Program-made: the position numbers and the translations under genes | Assembly (NCBI GenBank): GCA_003139775.1 | Contig: PLGI01000143.1 | Span: 1-34,325, forward strand | Direction of reading: 5' to 3' | DNA from: Syntrophaceae bacterium | GTDB taxonomy: Bacteria; Desulfobacterota; Syntrophia; Syntrophales; Smithellaceae | DNA: 34,325 bases | Part shown: positions 16,550 to 24,506 of the stretch, piece by piece | Layout of the letters: each line of letters starts with the position of its first letter | Numbering within the stretch: the stretch's first letter is position 1 | Notes under the pieces: model-generated | The model's database searches: none | The model's input: the letters and a program-made list of their open reading frames with translations, nothing else | What the model was told of the DNA's origin: nothing

Positions 16550-18355
16550 ATGAGAATCATTTATGTGGCCGATATTCACGGTGCCTTTGACCGTGTTAAA
16601 ACTCTGTTGTCCGAAACAGTGGCGGATGTCTATATCATTGCCGGTGATCTCATTGATATCCCCTTCTACAATATGAGTACAGCCATCAATTACCATGAGC
16701 TTCAATCATATTTTCACGGCTTGCGTGTTAGAATGCAAAAAGAAGATATGGTCATCGAAGATTTTGTAGATGAGTTGCTTAATACGCCTAAAAATTCTGA
16801 AGAGATTGAAGAAAAAGGCACAAAATATCAGCGCTACACAATTCGCGCTCGCCGGGTACTTCAACAAAAATACAAGGTTTTGGAAAATATCCTGTCAATG
16901 AAACAGAAATCACAGATATTTGCACTGCCCGGCAATTATGATATGGATTTGAAATATACGTCGCTCCATGAGCACGATCTCCACCTGCACTGGCATGATA
17001 TGCGTGATTTAAGGGTTGCCGGCTACGGTGGAGCGAACATCTGGACTCCGGGGATTCCCGAACGTTACGTAGTGCCTTATGGAGGAAGCGCGGATGTTGA
17101 GAGCGGCCGCAACGAAATGTATAATTTTTTCAAAGCTGCAAGACCCGATATAATTGTAAGCCATCAACCGGCGCACGGCGTTCATGACCGGGTAAACCAA
17201 TTCGGAACATCCGGCTCACCGGCTCTACGCCATTACTGCGATAACAATCCCGTCCTTCTATGTCTGACAGGTCATGTCCATATGGATTGGGGTTTTCAAA
17301 TCAGTGAGGGAACCATCTACCTAAATCCATCTAATTTCGGGGAAGTAACAACCCTGACCGGCGGTGTTGCGGAAGGCGGTTTCTTCTATACTATCGAGCT
17401 GGAAGGCAAGCATGTTTCTAAAATCATCTTCAAGAAGCTTGTTGAAGACCGCATCCATGACATTGCCGATTACTATCCTCAAAACGACGGAAACTGGCAG
17501 GAAACAATTGTTGATGCCGGACGTTACAAAGCCCTCAAGCAGGGCGAAAACTTCGATTCAAAAACCGAAAAATACTCTCATATTCCTGAAGTACGACTCT
17601 ACAATGATATTAAACAGTTTTACCGCATGTTCCAAACGGAAGAAACGGAAGAACGTCTGAACAAGCTCGAAGAGGTTGTTCATCTAATAGAAGAAGGTAT
17701 TCACAATGTTCGTCCGACCGCATACGCGGTCGGACGAACGGAGCTGCGTCTGAAAGTCGCTTGCTCAACCGCCTGCGGTCGGCAGTTCAACCGTGGCTCC
17801 GATATAGCAATGGATATAATGGGTTCCACAAATATGGGACTTTGCGAAAACACTTCCGATATCGATTTTGTGATCTATGTTCGGTGTGATCCTAATTTTG
17901 AAGGAGACATCAATACCTGTAAGCAATACAAGAATGCTGAGAAGATTATAGAGAAGATTTTAGAACCCCGGTATGCTTTTCAGATTTTGGACACTATTGA
18001 TCTCAATATTGTGGAGAAAGCCATCAGGGAAAAAAATTATGAAAATGAGATGATGATGCGCTTTGTTGCTTACCGCTCCATCTGCCGGCCTATCAACTAT
18101 CGCTTCATCGCTCCGCTGGAGGATCTTTTAAACCAGGATATGGAATTCAGGATGGAAATTGAGGGAAGCATTCGTTCCTATTTCCAAATATTCATCAATA
18201 CGTCGCAGCACACCCGTTCATTCAAGAAATATGAAAACCGGATAAAAGACATCGGCATCAAGATCCCCGAAACTGTCCGGCTGAAGATCAAAGAGTACTT
18301 TGAACAGAATACTGATAGAAATGAATGCGCGGTGAAACCAGAAAAAGCCAAGTAA
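16550..18355 (+). CDS. Calcineurin-like phosphoesterase fused to a Pol-beta-type nucleotidyltransferase domain
   Basis: The protein of about 601 residues joins two catalytic folds. The N-terminal half is a metallophosphoesterase: VADIHGAFD (Asp8, His10), IIAGDLID (Asp33), LPGNYDMD (about 127-131), SHQPAHGVHD and TGHVHMDWG. An insertion of about 80 residues sits between motifs 2 and 3. The C-terminal half (about 410-590) has the nucleotidyltransferase signature GSTNMG...SDIDFVIYV with Gly425-Ser426 and Asp437/Asp439. A helical region (about 355-390) and a palindrome-encoded linker separate them. The reaction is unknown; RNA end processing or nucleotide signalling are both possible. The start at 16550 is chosen because the fold begins there; an in-frame ATG at 16529 would add seven residues, and neither has a good Shine-Dalgarno sequence. 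Confidence 0.8.
   Translation: MRIIYVADIHGAFDRVKTLLSETVADVYIIAGDLIDIPFYNMSTAINYHELQSYFHGLRVRMQKEDMVIEDFVDELLNTPKNSEEIEEKGTKYQRYTIRARRVLQQKYKVLENILSMKQKSQIFALPGNYDMDLKYTSLHEHDLHLHWHDMRDLRVAGYGGANIWTPGIPERYVVPYGGSADVESGRNEMYNFFKAARPDIIVSHQPAHGVHDRVNQFGTSGSPALRHYCDNNPVLLCLTGHVHMDWGFQISEGTIYLNPSNFGEVTTLTGGVAEGGFFYTIELEGKHVSKIIFKKLVEDRIHDIADYYPQNDGNWQETIVDAGRYKALKQGENFDSKTEKYSHIPEVRLYNDIKQFYRMFQTEETEERLNKLEEVVHLIEEGIHNVRPTAYAVGRTELRLKVACSTACGRQFNRGSDIAMDIMGSTNMGLCENTSDIDFVIYVRCDPNFEGDINTCKQYKNAEKIIEKILEPRYAFQILDTIDLNIVEKAIREKNYENEMMMRFVAYRSICRPINYRFIAPLEDLLNQDMEFRMEIEGSIRSYFQIFINTSQHTRSFKKYENRIKDIGIKIPETVRLKIKEYFEQNTDRNECAVKPEKAK
17708..17739. repeat. Perfect 14-bp inverted repeat inside the coding region
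   Basis: GTTCGTCCGACCGC, a 4-nt loop ATAC and GCGGTCGGACGAAC form a perfect hairpin. It encodes residues 387-397 of the phosphoesterase-nucleotidyltransferase protein, in the linker between the two domains, and is much richer in G+C than the surrounding gene. Confidence 0.9.
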
Positions 18356-18558
18356 TATTAATTTATATAGAAATATTCCGCCAGCGGTTCATTACTGGGA
18401 TATCACTCATCAGGAAATTGGATTGATAGAGGTCGCTCTAAATGTTTTTCGCATAATATTCTAACTTATTATACTTGACATGTTTTGTATTTTTGTTAAA
18501 GAAAGAAACGCGAAGATGATTTCACTATCATTGTTGCAAAAAAAACAGGAGGATATAT

Positions 18559-19326
18559 ATGGCTTATAATAACATTACCGTTTCAACGAAGGATTTCGTA
18601 ACTACCGTCACACTGAATCGTCCGCCAATGAACTCTGTAAACATTGGCATACGCGAAGAACTGGATCAGCTCGTAACCGAGATAGAGAAAAACAAGGATA
18701 CCAGAGTTGTCATTATTACCGGTTCCGGAGAAAAGGCTTTTTGCGCGGGCATGGATGTTTCTGACATAGCGAACATTGACAAAGGCCCTAACGGCATTGA
18801 TGTTTACAACCGGATCGAACGTTCCACAAAACCTTTCATTGCGGCTATAAACGGACACGCTCTCGGTGGTGGATGTGAACTGGCTATGGCCTGCCATTTT
18901 CGTTACATGACAGATAACCCCAAAGCAGCTATAGGATGTCCGGAACTTAATCTCGGAATTATTCCCGGTTGGGGCGGTGTACAGAGAATGCCGAAAATAA
19001 TTGGCAAATCCAAAGCGTTGGATTTTATTTTTTTCAGCAAGAAAGTCAACGGAGCGGAAGCTCTGGCCCTTGGCCTTGTTGATAAAGTTTGCCCGGCCGC
19101 CGATTTAATGAAAGAAGCCACGGATTACGCGATTGCGATTTCCAAGAGACCACCGTTGGCTGTAAGCGCGGTTCTTGAGGGAATAGCTATTGGTTTGGAA
19201 AAAGGTATGGATGCAGGCCTTGCCTCTGACAAGAAATGGATAGAAAAGCTAAAGACGAGCGCTGACGCAGTAGAGGGAATGACAGCATTCTTTGAAAAAC
19301 GCCAACCGAATTTCAAGGGAGAATAA
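18559..19326 (+). CDS. Enoyl-CoA hydratase/isomerase (crotonase family)
   Basis: This is a 255-residue crotonase-fold protein. The oxyanion-hole and catalytic motifs are visible: AFCAGMDVSDI, INGHALGGGCELAMACHFRY (first catalytic Glu) and IGCPELNLGIIPGWGGVQRM (second Glu). Both Glu residues of syn-hydratases are kept, so hydration of a 2-enoyl-CoA in beta-oxidation or butyrate-type metabolism is likely, but other crotonase reactions cannot be excluded. CAGGAGG precedes the ATG. It is monocistronic, ending in a strong terminator. It may feed the same acyl-CoA pool as the mutase operon 3 kb away. Confidence 0.9.
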   Translation: MAYNNITVSTKDFVTTVTLNRPPMNSVNIGIREELDQLVTEIEKNKDTRVVIITGSGEKAFCAGMDVSDIANIDKGPNGIDVYNRIERSTKPFIAAINGHALGGGCELAMACHFRYMTDNPKAAIGCPELNLGIIPGWGGVQRMPKIIGKSKALDFIFFSKKVNGAEALALGLVDKVCPAADLMKEATDYAIAISKRPPLAVSAVLEGIAIGLEKGMDAGLASDKKWIEKLKTSADAVEGMTAFFEKRQPNFKGE

Positions 19327-19361
19327 CTCCAGCCGGTTGGTTTAATGAGTTAAGTTTTTTC

Positions 19362-19399
19362 ACCTCCGTTCCCTTTTTAATGAAGGAACGGAGGTTTTT
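19362..19399 (+). terminator. Rho-independent terminator after the crotonase gene
   Basis: ACCTCCGTTCC pairs perfectly with GGAACGGAGGT (11 bp, 12-nt loop), followed by TTTTT. It lies 36 bp after the stop codon. Confidence 0.9.
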
Positions 19400-19584
19400 A
19401 ATGAGACTCGCTGAAAACGAATCCCGACGAGTCGGGATGAAGTTTGAAGCGTTAGTCGAATTATCCCCGAAGCGTAGCGGGGTGGGATTTGACACTCGCT
19501 GATAGTGAAACTCGTTGAGAGCGAATGAAGTGGTGCTCGAAGCGTAAGTGGAATTATCCCTGAAGCGGAGCGGAATGGGATTAT
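19399..19584. repeat. Mosaic palindromic repeat, copy E (inverted orientation)
   Basis: Its reverse complement reads through CCCCGCTACGCTTCGGGG, GATAATTCGACTAACGCTTC, a CCCGACTCGTCGGG palindrome and AGCGAGTCTCATTAA, matching copies A-C. A second, diverged GGGATAATTCCACTTACGCTTC unit is present. The TAATGAGAC end abuts the T-run of the crotonase terminator. Confidence 0.75.
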
Positions 19585-19731
19585 ATTAATAGACAGGATT
19601 TGATCTAACAAGTAGCAAGTATCACTTCTTCTGTAAGTGAGCGTTGAGTATTTTTTACGGAGATGCTTTCTTTCAAACGGTAATAAACATAATTCACGCC
19701 TGCCGAACTATCCACATCCCATTAAGATGTC

Positions 19732-19765
19732 CCTCAATATGCTGAGGTTCCACCGCATATTGAGG
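19732..19765. repeat. Perfect 11-bp inverted repeat in a long spacer
   Basis: CCTCAATATGC and GCATATTGAGG flank a 12-nt loop. It lies in the spacer of about 620 bp between the crotonase and the next small gene. The rest of 19585-19940 shows no gene that I can support. Confidence 0.6.
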
Positions 19766-19947
19766 CCAAATAAGTCATTTCATTCATCTCCGTTGCTCTC
19801 TCTTATTAATCTAACCACCTACTATTAAAGGATGAATCCAAACTTATGATTTTCCTTTAGCTATTGGCCTACTAATTGCTGTTACTATTTATATGGTCCT
19901 TTTAACTATATGTATAAATACATTACAAAAAAATATAGGAGAAACTT

Positions 19948-20229
19948 ATGGATGAAATATTTATAAAAAAAGTGCGGGCTGCGGCAGTAGCTGGATGGTG
20001 GACTGTGTTAATCTTCTATTGTATTCTGCTAATCCAATGGTTTGCTTATTGGGTGATCATGAGCAGACAACCGGAGGCAATGCTTTGTATCTGGGGTAAA
20101 GGCTTTACCTGGGTGGAAATTCGGACTATCTGGCTGTGGGCAATGGTGGCCTATAAGCTCTGCTTCGGAGTAATACTATTTGTTGTCGTCTGGCTGACAC
20201 TTTGGGCAAGACAACTGGCAAAAAAATAG
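19948..20229 (+). CDS. Small inner-membrane protein, two hydrophobic segments
   Basis: This is a 93-residue protein that I do not recognise. Two long hydrophobic segments are clear, about residues 15-38 (WWTVLIFYCILLIQWFAYWV) and 62-86, separated by a short loop with EAMLCIWGKGFTW. It is unusually rich in Trp. ATAGGAGA precedes the ATG. It opens a plus-strand cluster of small genes, and whether it is co-transcribed with the SpoIIAA-like gene 74 bp downstream is unclear. Confidence 0.7.
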   Translation: MDEIFIKKVRAAAVAGWWTVLIFYCILLIQWFAYWVIMSRQPEAMLCIWGKGFTWVEIRTIWLWAMVAYKLCFGVILFVVVWLTLWARQLAKK

Positions 20230-20303
20230 AACTGGAAGGTTGAAGGGGTCTGCCATAAATTATCTAAAACAGTATTAGACCGATTAAAGACTGGAGAGTG
20301 TCA

Positions 20304-20672
20304 ATGCTTAAATACGAATTAAATCGCGCGGAGAGTATATTGATTATTATGCCTAGTGGACCCTTGGAATCAGCAGATTTTGAAAAATTAATACAAGAAG
20401 TTGATCCCTATATCAGAGAAAAGGGTAAACTGAAGGGCTTGATGATTTACGCCAAATCCTTCCCGGGATGGGATAATTTTGCGGCCTTCCTTTCCCATAT
20501 AAAATTTGTCAAGAACCATCATCAAAAAATTAAGAAAATTGCGGCCGTAACAGACGGCACCTTTCTATCGATCATGCCGCAGGTTGCCAATCATTTTGTC
20601 AAGGCCGAAGTAAGGCATTTTGATTACGCTGAAAAGGATGCAGCACTAAATTGGCTTAAGGCTGACAAATAA
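20304..20672 (+). CDS. SpoIIAA-like (STAS/CRAL-TRIO-like) small protein
   Basis: This 122-residue protein begins MLKYELNRAESILIIMPSGP and contains the LKGLMIYAKSFPGWDNFAAFLSHI-type core and KKIAAVTDGTFLSIM, which match the SpoIIAA-like family (STAS-like fold) as I know it. Members are cytoplasmic and may bind lipids or partner proteins; no reaction is known. GGAGAG lies 5 nt before the ATG at 20304, which I prefer to an in-frame GTG at 20298. It precedes several small membrane-protein frames on the same strand. Confidence 0.75.
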   Translation: MLKYELNRAESILIIMPSGPLESADFEKLIQEVDPYIREKGKLKGLMIYAKSFPGWDNFAAFLSHIKFVKNHHQKIKKIAAVTDGTFLSIMPQVANHFVKAEVRHFDYAEKDAALNWLKADK

Positions 20673-20745
20673 GAATGATGAACATATTTCTTATAAGGAC
20701 CGATGTCACAATTTACTAAACTTAGAACGTTCCTGGGGTGAATCC

Positions 20746-20952
20746 GTGGACCATAAACAAAAAAAGGACCTACAGAAGAAGACAGAAAGAAAGCGGGATA
20801 ACAAGGATAAGAAGAAAAGCGATAAGACTCGAGAGTTGGAAGAGTCAAAGGGAACACGTGTCATTCATCCCATATGGTTCGCTGTGGCGGGATTCATTCT
20901 TTCGATGGCGGCATTGCTCTCCTGGTTTTTTTTTCGTATCCCACAGCATTAG
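20746..20952 (+). CDS. Small lysine-rich protein with one C-terminal membrane segment
   Basis: This is a 68-residue protein that I do not recognise. Residues 1-36 are extremely charged (alternating Lys/Arg/Asp/Glu), followed by one membrane segment (IWFAVAGFILSMAALLSWFF) and a short tail. GGGGTG lies about 6 nt before the GTG start. The frame shift at its 3' end into another hydrophobic frame is discussed separately. It could be a tail-anchored regulator; no function is assigned. Confidence 0.5.
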   Translation: MDHKQKKDLQKKTERKRDNKDKKKSDKTRELEESKGTRVIHPIWFAVAGFILSMAALLSWFFFRIPQH

Positions 20953-21071
20953 AAGTCATCATTGTAATCGTTGTGTTATTCCTAGTGTTCGGCGGTGGTG
21001 ATGTTTACGGGTGGAGCAGACGCGGGGAGGCGTCATTTCTCGCATTATTTTGGCTCATAAATTCACAATAA
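20874..21071 (+). CDS. Possible tiny hydrophobic protein or frameshifted remnant
   Basis: From about 20949 this frame reads EVIIVIVVLFLVFGGG followed by a basic tail with GWSRRGE, which resembles small Gly-hinge membrane proteins seen in many proteobacteria. The only upstream start in frame (20874) lies inside the preceding gene, and there is no Shine-Dalgarno sequence near residue 26. It may be a decayed gene or the product of a frameshift from the previous frame. Confidence 0.25.
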   Translation: MVRCGGIHSFDGGIALLVFFSYPTALEVIIVIVVLFLVFGGGDVYGWSRRGEASFLALFWLINSQ

Positions 21072-21093
21072 TTTGAACAGAGGATGACAAACT

Positions 21094-21390
21094 ATGGGAA
21101 AATATCCATTGCTTTGGGAATTTGACCAGACAAAAATACCGGTGGATCCAAAAGAGCGTGGGATTGAATTTAATATGCTAATGAAGGTGATTAAGCAAGA
21201 TATTAAAAAAGGTATACTCAAAGACTGGGGATTATTTGTTGGCGAAAGTCACGGATATTCAGTCGTTCAGGGGACTTAGGTAGAAGTTATCAAAGCAATC
21301 CGATGGTACACCCCATTCGTCTATTTTTCGTCTCATCCCATTGCTACAGTAAATCAAGCAGGGGAAATGATAAAAGTCCTGACCAAGTGA
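21094..21390 (+). pseudogene. Small conserved protein interrupted by an in-frame TAG
   Basis: The frame opens MGKYPLLWEFDQTKIPVDPK and reaches TAG at 21277-21279 after SVVQGT. It then continues in the same frame for 36 codons (VEVIKAIRWYTPFVYF...VLTK) to a TGA at 21388-21390. The full 98-codon unit looks like one small soluble domain similar to a DUF family that I recall from deltaproteobacteria, in which the position corresponding to TAG tends to be Glu (GAG to TAG would be one change). It could be a recent nonsense mutation, a sequencing error, or readthrough. I cannot name the family with confidence. Confidence 0.55.
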
Positions 21391-21459
21391 TTTTGGAAAT
21401 AATAGGCATTTGAACTAAAGTTGAAATATTTTGACACTGTCAAGGGGGAGGTACATCCA

Positions 21460-22086
21460 ATGAATACAAGTACCCCGAAAAAACCGTTTTCGATGATTCG
21501 AGAGTTCCACAGGGCAGACTGGTTTACTCTTACAAACGCTATCTGCGGAATGGGTTCACTTTTCTCCATCATAACATATCTCGAATTGCATGATGTTAGG
21601 CACATCTATTTTTCATGCAGTCTCGTCTTAGCTGCACTGATATTTGACTTCTTAGACGGCCGCATCGCCAGGTGGCGGAAAAAGACTTCGATACTAGGTC
21701 AAGAACTCGACTCCCTCGCTGATATTATTTCATTCGGAGTAGCTCCGGCAATCATCGGGTACGGTTGCGGTATGCAAGGTCTATACGATCGCATAGTCTT
21801 GGTTTTCTTCGTTGCCTGCGGGGTCTCACGACTTGCTCGGTACAATGTCACGGCAGAAACACTCTCCCAGGGAACTGACAAAGTGAAGTACTTCGAGGGA
21901 ACACCAATACCGACTTCTATACTCCTAGTCTTTATCCTCTCACTAGCGGCATGGTTTGGTGCAATAAACCGAAACCTATGGTTCGGCGAGATCACACTTA
22001 GCGGCTTCAAACTTCATCCACTTGTTCTCATGTTTGCTCTTTCGGGTTCACTGATGATCAGCCGATTCCGTATCATCAAGCCATGA
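21460..22086 (+). CDS. CDP-alcohol phosphatidyltransferase, phosphatidylserine synthase-like
   Basis: This protein of about 208 residues has the CDP-alcohol phosphotransferase signature DG-xx-AR-x8-G-xxx-D-xxx-D in FDFLDGRIARWRKKTSI and GQELDSLADIISFG. FTLTNAICGMGSLFSI and FGVAPA are typical of PssA. Several membrane helices are present. It would join CDP-diacylglycerol to serine (or another alcohol) at the inner membrane. The ATG at 21460 is chosen because GGGGGAGG lies just upstream; a TTG at 21421 would add 13 residues. It is more GC-rich than the genes immediately before it and converges with the maoC gene across a 125-bp inverted-repeat element. Confidence 0.85.
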   Translation: MNTSTPKKPFSMIREFHRADWFTLTNAICGMGSLFSIITYLELHDVRHIYFSCSLVLAALIFDFLDGRIARWRKKTSILGQELDSLADIISFGVAPAIIGYGCGMQGLYDRIVLVFFVACGVSRLARYNVTAETLSQGTDKVKYFEGTPIPTSILLVFILSLAAWFGAINRNLWFGEITLSGFKLHPLVLMFALSGSLMISRFRIIKP

Positions 22087-22258
22087 GATTGTATAGCAAG
22101 AGAGCGAATCATTTCGGCTAGCATCATGCTGACTTTCAAATGGTTATCATTGATTCTCAGTTATGGTACAAGGTGTGACTTTGTAGGTTTTATCTATTGC
22201 AAGCTAGACTTAAGTTTTTCACTATCCGTTATGTAAAATAATATAGTTCAGATCACTT

Positions 22259-22383
22259 ATACTATTTCTAAATCAAAGATGATATTGAGGCGGCTAGGCG
22301 GAGGCGACGAGGCGTATTAATAATACGTTGAGGAAGCCGACAACGACGCCAACAAAAATAGCGCTTTGATTTAGAAATAGTAT
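22259..22383. mobile_element. 125-bp MITE-like element with perfect 20-bp terminal inverted repeats
   Basis: ATACTATTTCTAAATCAAAG (22259-22278) is the exact reverse complement of 22364-22383. The interior is a G/C-rich tract of GGCGG, GGCGA and GACG units around a CGTATT-aat-AATACG hairpin. No frame of useful length lies inside. The right end shares one base with the TGA stop codon of the maoC gene. No target-site duplication was identified. Confidence 0.8.
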
Positions 22384-22841
22384 CAAATTATAAACATTGC
22401 CAATGATTCAGCAACACAAGCCGGTTTATCCTGTCCTTCAATTTCTATTGTGTGGGTGGTTGTTATAAGAAGTCGTCCAGGTTCTTTTTCCTCAACCGCG
22501 GAGATAACCATTCGGGAGCGTACCCTTGATCCTACAAGAACAGGATCGATAAACCGGACTTTGTTCAAACCATAATTTACGGCCATCTTCATGCCTTCCG
22601 GCAGATATTTTCCCGAACTACTGAACAGGGGGATCAATGACAGGGTTAAAAATCCGTGCGCTATTGTGCTGCCGAAAGGACCATTTTTCGCTTGCTCAAC
22701 ATCCACGTGAATCCACTGATGGTCGTCAGTGGCATCGGCAAAACGGTTGATTCTCTCCTGGTCAATCAGCACCCAATCGCTGGTGCCATTGTCCTGGCCG
22801 ATCATTTGTTTCATCTTTTCTACAGATACTAGTTCGAACAT
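22383..22841 (-). CDS. MaoC-family (R)-specific enoyl-CoA hydratase
   Basis: This is a 152-residue hot-dog-fold protein. The MaoC/R-hydratase motif is visible as RFADATDDHQWIHVD, with Asp40-x4-His45 as the catalytic pair, followed by PFGSTIAHGFLTLSLIP. It should hydrate trans-2-enoyl-CoA to the (R)-3-hydroxyacyl-CoA or the reverse. AAGGAG precedes the ATG. It is last in the mutase-meaB-cobO run, 58 bp after cobO, which suggests a role with the branched or linear acyl-CoA products of the mutase. Its stop codon abuts a MITE-like element. Confidence 0.9.
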   Translation of the reverse strand: MFELVSVEKMKQMIGQDNGTSDWVLIDQERINRFADATDDHQWIHVDVEQAKNGPFGSTIAHGFLTLSLIPLFSSSGKYLPEGMKMAVNYGLNKVRFIDPVLVGSRVRSRMVISAVEEKEPGRLLITTTHTIEIEGQDKPACVAESLAMFII

Positions 22842-22899
22842 ATTAAAATTCTCCTTAGTTATTATTAATCACTCCGTAAAATATCAAAGCCAGGTAGCT

Positions 22900-23508
22900 T
22901 TAATACTCAATGCCCGCGCGATCTTTGATTCCCGCCTTATAATGATGTCTCACTTCCTTAACTTCGCTGACTGTATCGGCAAGCTCAATTATTTCCGGTG
23001 GCGCGTAGCGGCCGGTTAAGATTAGGTCAAGATTTGCTGGTTTGTTCTTAATCAATTCAATGACCTCTGTTAGAGCAATGAGTTTAAAATCCAGCGCCAC
23101 GTTGATTTCATCAAGGATGACCATGTCATATTTGCCGCTGTTGATCTCTTTTTGGGCCGCATCCAATCCTTTTTGCGCCAACTCAATATCAATGGCTGCT
23201 GGATTGTCACGCATGACAAAGCTATCCAGACCGGACATGCGAATGGTTAAATGGGGAAGATATTTCTCCGCGGCAATAAATTCGCCGTACTTTCTTCCCT
23301 TCATAAATTGCAGAACAAAAACCTTATAACCCTGACCGATAGCGCGCAGAGCCTGGCCAAAAGCGGCAGTTGTTTTTCCTTTGCCGTTGCCTGTAATTAC
23401 TATCACCAGTCCCATGGCTGTTTTGACGGTAGTCTTTTTCACTGCTGCAGTTTTCTTTTTTTTGACTGCTTTGAGTGCGGATGTTTTTTTGCTTTTTATG
23501 GTTTTCAT
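22900..23508 (-). CDS. Cob(I)alamin / cob(I)yrinic acid a,c-diamide adenosyltransferase (CobO/BtuR type)
   Basis: This is a 202-residue P-loop protein. TGNGKGKTTAAFGQALRAIG is the signature of the CobA/CobO/BtuR adenosyltransferases, and VLQFMKGRKYGE and LDEINVALDFKLI follow as expected. It makes adenosylcobalamin, the cofactor of the mutase encoded upstream. An N-terminal Lys/Ala-rich tail of about 30 residues precedes the core and is unusual; Met32 could be an alternative start. The start used here overlaps the meaB stop codon by 4 bp (ATGA), which supports translational coupling. Confidence 0.9.
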   Translation of the reverse strand: MKTIKSKKTSALKAVKKKKTAAVKKTTVKTAMGLVIVITGNGKGKTTAAFGQALRAIGQGYKVFVLQFMKGRKYGEFIAAEKYLPHLTIRMSGLDSFVMRDNPAAIDIELAQKGLDAAQKEINSGKYDMVILDEINVALDFKLIALTEVIELIKNKPANLDLILTGRYAPPEIIELADTVSEVKEVRHHYKAGIKDRAGIEY

Positions 23509-24479
23509 TTTTTATCCTGATTTTTAAAAAACCGTTGAGTGATTTCTTCCGCCACGGAATACGGATCGGCCTTTCTGCTTTTTATCTTTTCAGCGAAATG
23601 CTCAAGTTCACCGCTGACGGTAAGAGATTCCAAAACCGGCTCCAGAAGGCAGGCGGCGAGCGCGTCTTTTATTTCCGCCATCGCTTTGCGGTGCATCCTC
23701 TCGGTGAGTTTGCCGCTTTGCTGCAGATATATATGATGCTCTTCGATTTTTTGCGCGAGTTGGGCGATATCTTCGGCAAAAGAGTCCGGCTTAAAAGCAT
23801 CGCCGATAATCACAATAGGCGGCTTCCAGCCGTCAGCGGTTTTAGGCGACAAATTAAGCATGGAGGTCAATTCCGTTTGCAATTGTTTGGCGCCGGCGCG
23901 ATTGGCTTTGTTGATGACGAAAATATCGGCTATTTCCATTAATCCGGCCTTCATCGTTTGAATTTCATCGCCCATTCCGGGAACAAGAACAACTGCAACG
24001 CTGTGCGCGTGATTGATGATGTCAATTTCCTGCTGGCCGATGCCTACGGTTTCGACAATAATAATATCTTTACCCATTGCTTCCATAACGTGAATGGCGT
24101 TGCCTGCGGCATGGGACAGGCCTCCCAGCGCGCCGCGAGTGGCCAGCGACCGGACAAAAACTCCGGTGTCTTCGGCATGGCGCTGCATGCGGATTCTATC
24201 ACCCAAAATCGCGCCGCCGGTAAAAGGGCTGGTCGGATCAACGGCCAGCACACCGATGGTTTTATTTTGTTTTCGCAGCTCGGTGATCAGAGCATCAGTC
24301 AAAGTGCTCTTGCCTGCGCCGGGCGCTCCGGTTATCCCGATGATGAATGATTTGCCGGTGTGGGCGTAAAGTTTTTTGATTTTTGCCCTGGCTTCGGGAA
24401 TCTTATCTTCAATATCCCTGATGAGGCGGGAGGCCGAGCGGACATCGCCCGCGCAGATTTTTTTTATAATAGAATCCAT
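23505..24479 (-). CDS. meaB: MeaB/ArgK-type GTPase, mutase chaperone
   Basis: This is a 324-residue G3E-family GTPase. It has the P-loop GITGAPGAGKSTLTDALI (about 48-65), the family motif VDPTSPFTGGAILGDRIRM, FVRSLATRGALGGLS, VETVGIGQQEIDI (switch region) and FVINKANRAGA (NKxD-type). MeaB loads adenosylcobalamin onto acyl-CoA mutases and protects them from inactivation. It follows the small mutase subunit by 27 bp and overlaps cobO, so the three functions are coupled in one operon. Confidence 0.93.
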   Translation of the reverse strand: MDSIIKKICAGDVRSASRLIRDIEDKIPEARAKIKKLYAHTGKSFIIGITGAPGAGKSTLTDALITELRKQNKTIGVLAVDPTSPFTGGAILGDRIRMQRHAEDTGVFVRSLATRGALGGLSHAAGNAIHVMEAMGKDIIIVETVGIGQQEIDIINHAHSVAVVLVPGMGDEIQTMKAGLMEIADIFVINKANRAGAKQLQTELTSMLNLSPKTADGWKPPIVIIGDAFKPDSFAEDIAQLAQKIEEHHIYLQQSGKLTERMHRKAMAEIKDALAACLLEPVLESLTVSGELEHFAEKIKSRKADPYSVAEEITQRFFKNQDKK

Positions 24480-24506
24480 AGTTTTTTTGCCGTTTTAAAA
24501 AAGCTT

